Part shown: positions 10,853-21,639 of the stretch, in pieces
How positions within the stretch are numbered: position 1 is the stretch's first letter
Layout of the letters: every line of letters starts with the position of its first letter
Source of the DNA: Pseudoips prasinana
Taxonomy: Eukaryota > Arthropoda > Insecta > Lepidoptera > Nolidae
Reading direction: 5' to 3'
NCBI GenBank assembly: GCA_951640165.1
Contig: OX621264.1
Span: 8,313,001 to 8,377,000 of the forward strand
Length of the DNA: 64,000 bases
Notes under the pieces: model-generated
Told to the model about the DNA's origin: nothing
Seen by the model: the letters and a program-made list of their open reading frames with translations, nothing else
Databases searched by the model: none
Position numbers and translations under genes: made by a program

Positions 10853-11181
10853 AAGTCTTTGTGTGTAAGTTTGAATTTACAGGACGTATCATAGAGTACC
10901 GGTATATTAGAAAAGTTTGAAGCGCTTCTCTTGCAACTTTATAGTAGAGGTAGGGCATAGCGTTCATTCGCTAAAAGAGCAGCCCGACTGGGGAAGTACC
11001 TCCACCTTACAGACGACACTCCTTAATAATAACATTAATAATTTTAATGTTGTGTTTCGGAGTGTGAGTAGGATCGCCAGAGCTCATTGGGTTCAGCTAG
11101 TTGGGAAGGGTCAGCAACACCTGTTTGCTGACTTTTAAAGGCCGGCAACGCACCTGCGACACCTCTGGTGTTGCGAGTGTC

Positions 11182-11250
11182 CATAAGCATAAGGTTCACT
11201 TTCAATTGGGGAAATTTTACAGATTTGGGTAGCTGGATGTGCTGGCATCA
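11182..11250 (-). mobile_element. MITE M1, half copy
   Basis: Only one arm remains: CATAAGCATAAGGTTCACTT through GTAGCTGGATGTGCTGGCAT. Left half missing. Confidence 0.65.
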
Positions 11251-11289
11251 AACATAACACCAAATATAACAAAAATAATTAAATAAATA

Positions 11290-11705
11290 GAAAACAACTC
11301 CTTGCCCGGGACTTTTTTTAACGCTGGATGGGTTTGCTTGCGCTTGACCACGATTTCACCTGATGGTAAGTGAAGACGCGGTCGAAGGTGGACCGCGCGT
11401 ACCCTGCCTGTTCACTTTAGCCTCGAATAAACACATGTTATATGACTCTGCAAACACGTCGTTCGGGAGGGTGTTTCGTTAGCCGAGTGTATGATGAAAA
11501 AGGAAGCAAAGCGCTTCCTACAGCATATTGGGATGTCAACAATAAAGCGGTGGAGACCCTCCCAACACCTGGTATTCCGATAAAAAAACGGGGAAGGAGC
11601 GATAAGATCATGGAGGTCTTTCGCGCATTCTCCATGAAATACCTCGTAGAAAACCGACAAGCTAGCACTACAGAGTTACGCTGGTTCGCCTACGGATATC
11701 TGTAA
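11290..11705 (-). pseudogene. LINE 3' end (Jockey/RTE-like tail)
   Basis: Read on the minus strand a broken frame gives a VDIPICCRKRFASFFIIHSA segment, resembling the common insect retrotransposon tail 'VDIPKCRTKRFASSFLVRTA'. It is followed by a 3'UTR with CTTACCATCAGGTGAAATCG and CAAGCAAACCCATCCAGCG. Stops and frameshifts mark it as dead. Confidence 0.5.
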
Positions 11706-11728
11706 TAAATAAACAAATCGCTTGGATA

Positions 11729-12027
11729 TCTATACAAATAAATAAAATTGGAGTGTCTGTTTGTAATATTGAAATAACCGTTTTTTTTCTACATAATATG
11801 AATATATATAAGGTACCTACACCAAAATAACATTTTTTTAAATTTTTGTCTGTCTGTCTGTCTGTTTGTTCCGGCTAATCTCTGAAATGGCTGTACCGAT
11901 TTTGACGGGACTTTTATTGGCAGGTAGCTGATGTAATAAGGAGTAACTTAGGCTACTTTATTTTAGAAAAATCAAAAACATCAAAATTAACTAATTAACA
12001 CGCGAACGAAGTCGCGGGCACAGCTAG
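11729..12027 (+). mobile_element. Non-autonomous Helitron H2, complete
   Basis: 5' end A|TCTATACAAATAAATAAAA and 3' end ACGAAGTCGCGGGCACAGCTAG|T with a GC hairpin (CGCGAACGAAGTCGCG). Body contains a TCTG microsatellite, CTGTACCGATTTTGACGGGA and CAGGTAGCTGATGTAATAAG, shared with 22874, 33339 and (shortened) 32219. Confidence 0.85.
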
Positions 12028-12079
12028 TCTGTAATAAATAAATAAATACAGCTGGACAAAAGTCTCCCATGTCCCATGG

Positions 12080-12262
12080 ATATGCCATAATCGCAACGCT
12101 AGGCAGACGGGTTGGCGATCGCAGTTTGATGATCATAGATCACAGAAAAAACGCTGCTGCCCGTTCTTTAGTAGGTATTCCTTCGGGACTATTTCTACGC
12201 CCCCACGGGATGAGATGGGGAGATGATATCGGCCGTCACCATACTACCGATACAGTTATTAA
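12080..12262 (+). repeat. Dispersed repeat E, copy 3
   Basis: ATGCCATAATCGCAACGCTA, AGACGGGTTGGCGATCGCAG, CGCTGCTGCCCGTTC, CCCCCACGGGATGAGATGGG, GCCGTCACCATAC. Followed by unremarkable AT-rich DNA to 12760. Confidence 0.65.
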
Positions 12263-12759
12263 AGAGGCTAAATAAATTACTGCACATAATATCTTATTCA
12301 TCTTAATTATTTATTATTAGTACAATTATTTGACATATTTGCCAATTTTATATAATGGGATAGGTACTTAATAGTTAATATAATTGTAAATGTCTTAAAA
12401 AATATAAGAACTTATGAAATGGCTGTGCCTAAATAGATTGATTATAGATAAGTATGTAAACACTGTAATTGTAATGTAGACATTATGGTAATCAATAGAC
12501 GTAGACTTAATTATTAACACATATTTTTTTGCACGCTATTATATAGTGAATTGTACAGCACCATTTAAATAACAACAAATTCTGGCAAAATAAATCATTC
12601 AATCATTCATTCATATCTATCGTCAGGAGAATCAAAAACGCTTGCAGCTGACTACTTACAGGGCGAAGAAGATAATTGAGCTCCCACATCGACTTAAAAC
12701 GGCCAAAAATAATACGGCCAAACTTACATAATAACCGCCAAGGACTTGCTGAGGCATGC

Positions 12760-13048
12760 ACTTTTTTTTATCGGGACTAGTCCCTCCCTCTTACCCACCA
12801 CTGCCACTCCTGTAAGCCAGGATCAACAGTGGCACACAATGAAATGACACTGAGCGGTGAAGCTCAGGCATGTCCCGGGGAATGGCTTTAACTGTCTTGG
12901 ATTCCGCAACGAATTTAACCAGAAAGAAAAAAAAAGGAGGAGTTAGAAATGAATAGTTCCACTTCCCTCCAGAGCAAAGCGGGAGACAGAATGATATAAA
13001 GAGGCTATAGCCTCATAAAACGAGAGAATTGCAAACTAGAGAAGCCAT
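12760..13048 (-). mobile_element. R1/Jockey-like LINE 3'UTR
   Basis: Minus strand. Poly(T) at 12761-12769 is the poly(A) tail, followed by GGGACTAGTCCCTCCCTCTT, CAACAGTGGCACACAATGAA, ATGGCTTTAACTGTCTTGG, and then ACTTCCCTCCAGAGCAAAGC to AGAGAAGCC. 5'-truncated just inside the coding end. Confidence 0.8.
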
Positions 13049-13299
13049 GAGGCATGCACTTGTCTGATGTCAAGTACAGCGGTCATGTCACGTGCAGTTA
13101 CATAAGGAAGGGCGTCTCGGCAGTCGGCGCGTGCGTCTCTGGCGCGCCGCCAACTATTCTACGCGTATGAGATGTGTGAAGTACTAAATAGCGCAAGGTC
13201 GCGGGCCATACTCAAATAAAAGGGGTTTGTTATGTAATCCATCATAACAGCTGGAAAATTTGAAGTCCATGGTTAAATGCGTACACGCTTGTGAACTGT

Positions 13300-13527
13300 A
13301 ATATGTCCCGCGCAGGACATATTATAGTGCGCAGGTGTGTGCGCAAACACAGGGGTATTTTCTGATCATTCCATCACTCTCATGATCCGACCAACGGATT
13401 TTCGTGCTCTCCGAGGCACGGGGGCATTATACTGCCAACTCCCAGACTTCGGGCTGATACTGAGAATTCTTTACAGAAAAATCCCAAAATCACTTTTTAG
13501 CCCGATCCGGCATTTGAACGAAAGACC
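13300..13527 (-). mobile_element. tRNA-headed SINE G
   Basis: Reverse of 22284-22603 and 26805-27180: GTCCCGCGCAGG tail, TTCCATCACTCTCATGATCC, CAACTCCCAGACTTCGGGCT, AAAATCACTTTTTAGCCCGA, then a degraded head (CCGGCATTTGAACG, B-box region). Confidence 0.65.
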
Positions 13528-13631
13528 TTATTATTAATAATTAATTCTAAATTAAAACTACGTTAAATATTGTAATAATGAGTAACTTTTATTTACTAAA
13601 GATTTTTTGGCAGATTGTTGTTTTTTTTTAT

Positions 13632-13851
13632 AATAATAATATCTAGGGACAATGTCACACAGATCATACTAGCCCCAAACACAGCAAAGCTTGTACGAAT
13701 ATAGATAGATAAATACTTATATACATAGAAAAAATCCAAGACTCAGAAACAAATATTCGTGCTCATCACACAAATAATTGCACTTACCGGGATTCGAACC
13801 CAGGACCACCAGCTTCGTAGACAGGAGCACTACCAACTAGGCTACGGTGAC
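13632..13851 (-). mobile_element. tRNA-derived SINE S1, copy 1
   Basis: On the minus strand: head GTCACCGTAGCCTAGTTGGT (A box TAGCCTAGTTGGTAG) and CTGGGTTCGAATCCCGG (B box); body TGCAATTATTTGTGTGATGA, TGAGTCTTGGATTTTTTCTA; tail TGACATTGTCCCTAGATATT(ATT)n. These pol III boxes and the trinucleotide tail define the family; five other copies in the window. Confidence 0.85.
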
Positions 13852-14850
13852 GGTGTTGTTGACGTACTTATATCCCGCTTGTAAGCGTCATCGTGAGCAA
13901 CGACACCGTCAGAAACGCTTTTTCTCCAGGCATCGCAACTTTCAGCCAATTGACAACATTTCAAAACTGACACCACCTTAAAACAAAAATACCATTTCTT
14001 TATTTTTGTATCCTGAGTTCAAATATATTTTTTTTATATTTTTATATTTCTTCATTTCTGAGGAAAATAAAGAAAAACTTAAAAAGGTGTGATGACGTCA
14101 CTTATACGGCGGACGAGGTAGTTTCTGTTGCCTAAGCATTCCAATGTTTTAAACGAAAACATTAATATCAAACAAGACATGTCAAATTGGCAATTGTCAC
14201 TCACGGTTTTAAATTTCGTAACTTTCATGGTGACTTAATGAAACATAATAAGGATAATAACACTGGAAACGAATTTAATATTCACGATTTTAATTTAATT
14301 TGAAATTGAAACCATTAAACAAACGTAAACAAGTTTAGGCGCCAATGAGTTTGACAAGACAGTGATTTTTTTTTGACGGGTTACATTAAAGCTAATATCG
14401 ATGGCTATTCCACCGTATGTATGACGTCATTTGCCGATTACCTACGTCTTTTTAGAATACATCGAATTTCAAAGCTGAAATTATGAATGAAAAGTTCATA
14501 ATTTCGCAAAAAGGAAAAATATGGGTGCCCTAGTTTAGGATTTACTTTAAAATAACGCAATAATACATGCCAGTTAAAAATATGAAATGTTGTCAATTTT
14601 CCCAATTAGCACTGTTATATGCACATGCAATGCACATAAGAACTCGTAAGTTTCACCCTGCGTTTCACAAAGCTTGTTGTAATTACCGCACACTAGCACT
14701 CTGTGGAATCAATTAGCTGCGGAGATATTTTCGATCCGGTATGACATGGTAACTTGTAAGAAGCGAGCCGATTCCTTTCTTAAACGCCGGCAACGCACTT
14801 GCAGGTCCTCTGGTGTGCGTAGATTAAATATCTACCCAGCAGATATATAC

Positions 14851-15251
14851 CCGGGGTGAATCTACACAAGTGTGTGAGGAAATATATTTATTTATACCTA
14901 ACTTCACTGACTGCATTCGTCCTAAAATGATGATAGTAACATATATATATTTTCCTAGCCTAATGGAAAATTACCACAACTAACAATCGGGTCGAATGCT
15001 ACTGCATCCATAATATCAGCGGAAATCAACCATCTACCCGGCATGAATATACCCGGGGTGAATCTACACAAGTGTAAGAGGAAATATATTTATTTATCCC
15101 TAACTTCACTGATGCATTCGTCCTAAAATCACGATAGTAACTTTTATATTTTCCCCGCCCAAGGGAAAATTACCACAACTAACAATCAGGTCGAATGCTA
15201 CTGCATCCATAATTTCAGCGGAGATCAACCATCTACCCGGCATGAATATAC
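14851..15251. repeat. Tandem duplication, two units of about 202 bp
   Basis: Units 14851-15052 and 15053-15251 both begin CCGGGGTGAATCTACACAAG or close and end CAACCATCTACCCGGCATGA. Shared blocks include GCATTCGTCCTAAAAT, TTACCACAACTAACAATC and GTCGAATGCTACTGCATCCA. The units differ by about 5-8 percent by eye. No ORF. Confidence 0.85.
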
Positions 15252-15254
15252 CCG

Positions 15255-15570
15255 GGCGATGTCTGTCTGTCCGTCCGTATGTCACAGCTACTTTTTTCCG
15301 AAACTTTAAGCGCTTGGTAAGTAGATGTATTCTTTAAGCCGCATTAAGATTTTCACACAAAAATAGAAAAAGAACAATAATTTTGGGTGTTTACATACCT
15401 ATAACTGAAATTCAAAAACTTCTTTTTCTACTTCTTTCTTATAGATCTTCAAAAATGATATTGAGGTTTCTAATATTATTTTTTTCTAAACTGAATAGTT
15501 TGCGCGAGAGACACTTCCAAAGTGGTAAAATGAGTGCAATGTAACTTCTAAAATAAGAGAATGATAAATC
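15255..15570 (+). repeat. Dispersed repeat H (GTTCCG family), copy 1
   Basis: GTCTGTCTGTCCGTCCGTAT, GTAAGTAGATGTATTCTTTA, CTTCAAAAATGATATTGAGG, TTTGCGCGAGAGACACTTCC, AAGTGGTAAAATGAG. Copies at 21640-22010 and 36457-37105. Probably non-autonomous; class not recognised. Confidence 0.6.
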
Positions 15571-16204
15571 TAACAAAAATTTATGATTGATGCTCGCGAA
15601 AAATGGGACCTATAATTAAAATTAAAATTAAACATATTTGTTATATTCTCTTTGTTATAAATATATGTCATTCAATAAAGATAATAAACAAACTTTAAGA
15701 ACGATAAATTTAACTATAGAAAGACCTATCAGAGCATTAATAAATTGTCAAGGAACTTGGTTCTTGGCATGCACACTTGAATGTTTGGTTTCATTTCGTT
15801 TACTCGTGTTGATATTTAATTTTATAGAACAACAAAATTACTCAGTCATGGGTGTTCCCTGAGTTAATAGGACGTGTAGATAATGACAATTATTTCAAGG
15901 TTCCGTGGAACAAGGAGTCCGTCAGTCCTTGATATACTTAGTTCTATAATTTAGCTTGTTTGTAAACAAAAACCCAACACGATGCATATGTATTTCATAA
16001 AAATAAATACTTTTTGACAAATTATTAGGACTTTTTAAATATATTTTTTTCTTTTTTCCTGTTAATGTTGTGTCAATAAGTTGATTCCATTGCCATTTCT
16101 GCTGTCGTAAACGAAAATTTTCTCTTATTTTTTTATTTCCTGAAAATATTAAAACTGTTTTTTATTAAGGAGCTCTAACATCCACCGCCGTCGTCTATAA
16201 AGTT

Positions 16205-16440
16205 GGTCCTTCGAGCCGATTGGCGAGGTTAAGCAACTAGGCTCGCGATAAGTCCATTGATTGCTGACCGCCAAAGTTGTTTAATTTCTGAGCGTCTCCG
16301 TGCTTCCGAAGGCAACTTAAGCTGTCGGTCCCGGTTGTAGTCATTAGGCAACAGTCGTTAAGCCATGTCAGAGGCCTACTGGGCGGCTTGAACAACTCTG
16401 ACACTAGGGTAACCACTGTCCATCCGATAAGTAAGTATTG
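16205..16440 (+). mobile_element. 5S rRNA-headed SINE, copy 2
   Basis: Head GAGGTTAAGCAACTAGGCTC, GATAAGTCCATTGATTGCTG; body GTCGGTCCCGGTTGTAGTCA, GTCAGAGGCCTACTGGGCGG; tail CCATCCGATAAGTAAGTATT. The extreme 5' part is shortened compared with 31434. Confidence 0.7.
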
Positions 16441-16958
16441 CGAATAATGGTAAGAAACTAAAATTTCATATGTAGATCGCAGTAAACCAATTTGGCTGGT
16501 TATCTATATCTAATCTATATAAATAGGGCCCTAATTAACTAATTTCCTGTTGAGACATTGGCAGTAAAGAAGTCGAAATAGATCAATGATATCGTAAAAC
16601 GCCGGCGACAGTTATGCAATGACAGAATAATAGTCCGGTATGCGGATAAGCGCCAAAGGTCAACTCAGCGTAGCAACATGACATGTGAAGGTACACTCTA
16701 ATTAGAGAATGCAAACCGGGCCCAGCTGGGCCGGACTCGGCCGGGCCTGGTGCCCTTTTAGAGACGCGAAATCTGCGGCACGGAAGCCCCAACTTGTAGA
16801 AAATTGGCATACTAAGCGCTGCGTAACGCAGCGCGTGAAAAAGCATTTCTATCCTAAACTTAATAACTGAATACTAAAGCTTGCTTAAACTTAATTAGTA
16901 ACACTAATGTTACGATTCCGTTCATAAGTAAACGCGTAGCAACATGACATGTGAAGGT

Positions 16959-17102
16959 ACAGACGCCAGCACATCAAGCTATCCCTAGCTATCTGTCAAT
17001 TTTTCCCAATTGAAAGTGAACCCTATGCGGATGTGATAAAGTTGAAAATCTATAAAATAAATTTGACAGATTGGGGTAGCTTGATGTGCTGGCGTCTGTA
17101 CA
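16959..17102. mobile_element. MITE M1, copy 4 (with empty-site comparison)
   Basis: Inserted in tandem unit 2. Unit 1 reads GAAGGTACACTCTAATTAGA; unit 2 reads GAAGGTA|CAGACGCC...GGCGTCTG|TACATTCTACTTAGA. The duplicated target is TA, as in Tc1/mariner-type elements. Confidence 0.9.
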
Positions 17103-17542
17103 TTCTACTTAGAGATTGCAAACCCGGGCCCGGTGCCCTTTTAGAGACATCCACCGGGCCCTTTAGGTACGAAAACTGCGGCACTAAAGCCCCAACTTAT
17201 AGAAAATTGTCATAGCAAGCGCTACGAACCGCAGCGCGTGGAAGATCATTTCTATCCTAAACTTAATTACTGAATACTAATGCTTGCTTAAACTTAATTA
17301 AGTAACACTAATGTTACGATACCGTTCATAAGTAAACGCGTAGCAACATGACATGTGAAGGTACACTCTAATTAGAGATTGCAAGCCCGGGCCCGGTGGG
17401 TACGAAAACTGCGGCACTAAAGCCCCAACTTGCAGAAAATTGGTATGGCAAGCGCTATGAACCGCAGCGCGTGGAAGATCATTTCTATCCTAAACTTAAT
17501 TACAGTAATTACTGAATACTAATGCTTGCTTAAACTTAATTA

Positions 17543-17802
17543 ATAATAATAATAATAATATCTAGGGACAATGTCACACAGATCATCCTAGCCCCAAAAC
17601 TAAGCAAAGCTTGTACTATGGGTAACAGGCGATGATATACATACGTATATAGATAGATAAATACTTATATACATAGAAAAAATCCATGACTCAGAAACAA
17701 ATATTCGTGCTCATCACACAAATATTTGCACTTACCGGGATTCGAACCCAGGACCATCAGCTTCGTAGGCAGGAGCACTACCAACTAGGCTACGGTGACT
17801 AG
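17543..17802 (-). mobile_element. SINE S1, copy 2, inserted in tandem unit 3
   Basis: Minus-strand S1 with (ATT)n tail at 17543-17561 and head ending GTAGCCTAGTTGGTAGTGCT (reverse) at about 17793. Flanks suggest a target duplication AATTA when compared with the uninterrupted CTTAATTAGTAACACTAATG in unit 1. Confidence 0.85.
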
Positions 17803-18144
17803 AATTAGTAACACTAATGTTACTATTCCGTTCATAAGTGAAACTAACTAATTCTGTATTAAAAACTCGTAATTTTGAGGCTGATTAAGACTGATTATTG
17901 TTGAATTGCCTATTTGCTGGTTTGAAATTTCATAAAATACTTTAAAGGTTTCATTCTAACACATCAACCCGGCCGGTTGGCGGCGAATGTTACCGGACAC
18001 GGCCGGGTTGAATAACATACCGAGCTGCAAACTCTAACTCTATATAATAACCTTCTTTTTTCTTATTTGTTTTCTTAAGACTTGAGAGAAAGTCTACGTA
18101 TGCCCCCCGCAAAAAGTGTCTGCGAATGGCTATGTCGGACACGC

Positions 18145-18310
18145 ACCGACTAACCCTACCTGCCTGTGGACTTCTCTTAGCGCCTGATGGGAGGAGCCCC
18201 GGGAATGCGGGTATGCTGCTCCGGTGCCCCCCTTTTGCTCCATATCCCAGATGGTCAGGACACGTACCCTGGGATGGCTCTGGCCCTCCTCCCCTATTGA
18301 CTCCTGCTAC
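18145..18310 (+). repeat. Dispersed repeat K, copy 2
   Basis: CTGTGGACTTCTCTTAGCGC, GATGGGAGGAGCCCCGGGAA, GGACACGTACCCTGGGATGG, CTGGCCCTCCTCCCCTA. Shared with 33085-33235. Short ORFs here overlap in two frames and have no recognised product. Confidence 0.45.
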
Positions 18311-18350
18311 ACGGAACTTACCAATTACTTTCTTAAGGGGTGGAAAATTC

Positions 18351-18489
18351 TACAGACGCCAGCACATCAAATTATCCCAATTTGTCAAATTTCCCTAATT
18401 GAAAGTGAACCATATGGTTAGCTGCTAAAGTTGAAAATCTATAAAAGATATTTGACAGATTGGAGTAGCTGGATGTGCTGGCGTCTGTA
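18351..18489. mobile_element. MITE M1, copy 5
   Basis: 139 bp including terminal TA on both sides; ends CAGACGCCAGCACATC and GATGTGCTGGCGTCTG. Confidence 0.85.
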
Positions 18490-18559
18490 CCTATTGTTAT
18501 TAGTGGATTTTGATTACTACTGTACTTCCCGGCCAGGGTTGCCATTACATAAATAATAG

Positions 18560-18667
18560 TAATATCCTGCGACATTATTCACACACGGCCGTCTGATCCC
18601 AAACTAAGCAGAGCTTGTACTATGGAAACCAGATAACTGATATAAGTACAACTTTTTCTTTTGTAAA
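18560..18667 (-). mobile_element. SINE S2, 3' portion
   Basis: Reverse-oriented tail TAATATCCTGCGACATTATT, CACACACGGCCGTCTGATCC, AAACTAAGCAGAGCTTGTAC, AAACCAGATAACTGATAT. The tRNA-like head is missing. Confidence 0.7.
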
Positions 18668-18668
18668 T

Positions 18669-19095
18669 ACATCCTACTAATATTATAATGGATGTTTGTT
18701 ACTCGTTCACGCAAAAACTAGCGGACGGATTTTGGTGAAACTTTGTAGTAATAATATATAGGGACAATGTCACACAGATCATCCTAGCCCCAAACTAAGC
18801 AAAGCTTGTACTATGGGTACCAGGCGACGATATACATACTTATATAGATAGATAAATACTTAAATACATAGAAAACATCCATGACTCAGAAACAAATATT
18901 CGTGCTCATCACACAAATATTTGCACTTACCGGGATTCGAACCCAGGACCACCAGCTTCGTAGGCAGGACCACTACCAACTAGGCTACGGTGACTAGAAT
19001 TAGTAACACTAATGTTACTATTCCGTTCATAAGTGATGTAGCTTATATACCCGGATAACACATAGGCAATAATTTATAAAGTTTAACGCGGGTAA
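18669..19095 (+). mobile_element. Helitron H1 split by a segmental copy of SINE S1
   Basis: 5' part 18669-18745 (TCCTACTAATATTATAATGG, TTTTGGTGAAACTTTGTA) and 3' part 19037-19095 (GTAGCTTATATACCCGGATA, TTTATAAAGTTTAACGCGGG) belong to one element. Between them lies 18750-19036, which includes 43 bp of non-SINE flank copied from 17796-17838. The final CTAG is lost where MITE M2 copy B begins. Confidence 0.6.
18750..18994 (-). mobile_element. SINE S1, copy 3 (secondary duplicate)
   Basis: Same orientation and sequence as 17543-17802. It carries downstream flank AGAATTAGTAACACTAATGT and TACTATTCCGTTCATAAGTG, identical to that of copy 2, so it was copied together with that flank rather than retroposed on its own. 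Confidence 0.8.
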
Positions 19096-19104
19096 AAAAA
19101 AAAA

Positions 19105-19453
19105 TTGTGTGTACTTATGTACACGCGTTAGAAGTTATACTTCTTGATATACAACTTGAACATAGTTATCAATTTTCATACCACCTAGAACTAACGTCAT
19201 GCTGTTATTTTTACGATGCGCGCGCACGATGCGCGCGCATCGTAAAAATTCACTCTCATACATTTTCATACCACCTAGAACTAACTTCATGCTGTTATTT
19301 TTACGATGCGCGCGCACAATCGTAAAAATTCACTCTCATACCACCTAGAACTAACTTCATGCTGTTAAATTTTTTGGTGTCGGTGTGTGCGCGCATCGTA
19401 AATATTCACTCTCATCATTTTTCTCCATCGCGCCAAAAGAAGTATAACTTCAA
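19105..19453 (-). mobile_element. MITE M2, copy B (extra module)
   Basis: Reverse of copy A: GTGTGTACTTATGTACACGC, TAGAAGTTATACTTCTTGAT ... ATCGCGCCAAAAGAAGTATA. It contains three GCGCGC palindromes and three CACCTAGAACTAAC modules; copies A and D have fewer. Confidence 0.8.
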
Positions 19454-20167
19454 TAATGATCTAATGAATTTTATTCAGCACTTGAGTATTTACATACACT
19501 TGTACTTGTCAAGCTCACAATGTATTACATAAACACAGTTTAAAAACAGTAATTAAAGTAACAAAATATTTTAAATTAGTCCGTCCGTGCGGTCTGTTTC
19601 GTCACATGTATTTTTAATATTCTTAAATAAATAATAAATAGCAAGTTACTAAGCTATTATTGTTACATTTAGCAATAGTAATAGCAAATTAAAGAATTGA
19701 AAACAACGAGCAGTTGGCTAGCGCAAAAGGCTCTCAACCAGTAGCTTAATTTAAACGACTAATACCTGAGGGCACCCTTATGGGCCACATCTCAGGCGGC
19801 CGCTGAAGTAAAAAGATGGAATTCGAAATGGGGGTCAGATCACTTGCACGGTATTACCGATCACGTGTTAAGGGGGCAACACGATCCTCGCCGCTGAGGA
19901 TCCTACCCTAGCTAGCCTGCGGTTTTCTCTAGCTACCTAGGTGGACGACCCGGAGAAGAAAGCCACAAAGAAACTCCGGGTTTGCTTTTTTCGTCTTCTT
20001 TTGCTTTTTGTTTTCGATTTATTTTATATCTTTTTTTAACATTGTTTTTTGTTTTTACATCTAGTTAAAAGCACGCACAGAACCGATGACATCTAGTTAA
20101 TCAAAATAATTATGAGGTAATAAACAATAACATTCCATTTCGCTCAAGCAATTAAAATAACCTCTTG

Positions 20168-20630
20168 CAAGATGAACAAACGGTGGGTGCATCCGCGCAC
20201 ATTTACAAAATTAACAAGTCACACGAAGTCGACTAAAGGCGACGAAGTCGACTAAAACCACGTGGCACAGCTAGTATATACTGACAGTACAATAGTCCGG
20301 TTAGCGGATAAGCGACGAAGGTCAAACCAGCGTAGCCACTTGTTATGTGTGTGAAGGTACGAGATACTTACCTATTACTTTCTTCAGTGGCGGAAAATTG
20401 TACCTAAGACCCTATGCACACCATGATTTTAAAGCGCGCCGTCGACGCGCGTTATGGAAACGCGCGTCGACAGCGCGCTTGCTCCTGTGATTCCGCACAC
20501 ACTTGTGCACTACTTATAATATGTCCCGCGCAGATGGCTAATCTTTATACAGACGCGCGCGGGTGACAAAAACGGTGGGTGCATCCGCGTACATTTACAA
20601 AATTAACAAGTCACACGAAGTCTACCAGAG
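20168..20630. repeat. Direct repeat pair around a GC palindrome
   Basis: ACGGTGGGTGCATCCGCG, CACATTTACAAAATTAACAA, GTCACACGAAGTC occurs at about 20180-20232 and again at 20572-20620. Between them: a Helitron-like 3' end (GTGGCACAGCTAG at about 20275), a hairpin AGCGCGCCGTCGACGCGCGT / ACGCGCGTCGACAGCGCGCT at 20431-20481, and a SINE G tail (CTCCTGTGATTCCGCACACA to GATGGCTAAT) at 20483-20545. Confidence 0.6.
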
Positions 20631-20674
20631 GCGAAAAAAAATATGAGCACCCCAACAGCAGCTTTTTATTCCGT

Positions 20675-21330
20675 CTCCATTAATGGAGCAATGGCTAGCA
20701 CGTTCAATGCATTCGCATCCAAGGACAGTACCGTAATAACAAAAATCTGCTAATAACAAAATTACCTAGCTTATGCCTATGCATACCACGTTTTTTAAGC
20801 GCGCCGTTGACGCGCGTTTATAGCGATACAGACGCGATGCAAACGCGCGTGTGTACCTATCGATACAAACGCGCTGGCATTTTGCGTTTTTAAACCGAAC
20901 CTCGCCGGTGCCGCGGTGTCGCGCGTTTGAATCGATACAAACGCGATGCGAACGGGCGTCTGTATCGCTACAAACGCGCGTCGGCATCGCGTATGTATCG
21001 ATTCGAACGCGCGACACCGGCAAGGTTCTGTTTAAAAACGCAAAATGGCAGCGCGTTTGCATCGCGTCTGTATCGCTACACACTCGCGTCTGTATCGATT
21101 CAACCGCGGATTTGAATTTATACAGGTGTGCAGATGTCCACAGGTTGCGTCTGACTTGCACGCGTATCGCGTGTGTATCGCTATAAACGCGCGTCAACGG
21201 CGCGCTTAAAAAACCTGGTGTGCATAGGCCCTAAGCTAGGTAATTTTGTTATTGGCAGATTTTTGTTATTACGGTACTGTCCTTGGATGCGGATGCATTG
21301 AAAGTGCGACCCATTGCTCCATAAATGGAG
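20675..21330. mobile_element. Foldback element with about 150-bp inverted arms
   Basis: Left arm CTCCATTAATGGAGCAATGG ... TTCGCATCCAAGGACAGTAC ... AAATTACCTAGCTTATG; right arm is its complement, ending CCATTGCTCCATAAATGGAG. Arms continue inward through AAGCGCGCCGTTGACGCGCG. The centre is filled with short repeats of the type ATCGCTACAAACGCGCGTC / CTGTATCGATTC. Long ORFs here on both strands are by-products of CG-rich palindromes. Confidence 0.85.
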
Positions 21331-21639
21331 TTGGAAAAAAAAACTTTGGATGCAATTGTTTATTTATTTATTTATTTAATATTAAGGAAGACCAACAGCA
21401 CATAAAAACAGTTATAAAAAGCTATCAATAGTAATAGAAGGCCAATTACAGGTCTCCACGAATAGACAGTGGTATATGTTATACATATGTGATCAGCTTA
21501 AAATTAATTTATTATAGTCTAAGTGTTAAATTTAGAGAAAAAGTCTAGGCTGAGTACCCGTCTCACTGTTTCAGTTTTATTGACAAATATGTCAAAATTA
21601 AAAGATTTTATTTGTTTTTTTTATCTTTCTCTTTTTAGG

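Larger units (their letters stand above)
16671..17838. repeat. Three-unit tandem repeat (about 265 bp), two units interrupted
   Basis: Units start TAGCAACATGACATGTGAAG at 16671, 16937 and 17341. Shared: AGCCCCAACTTGTAGAAAAT, CAGCGCGTG, ATTTCTATCCTAAACTTAAT, GTAACACTAATGTTACGATT. Unit 1 is uninterrupted, unit 2 holds MITE M1 and unit 3 holds SINE S1, so unit 1 serves as an empty-site reference for both insertions. Confidence 0.9.

Noticed and set aside
20766..21197. 143-codon minus ORF and overlapping 111-codon plus ORF
   Set aside because: Both come from CG-rich palindromic repeats that remove stop codons on both strands; peptides are repeats of RVCIDTYA-like words.
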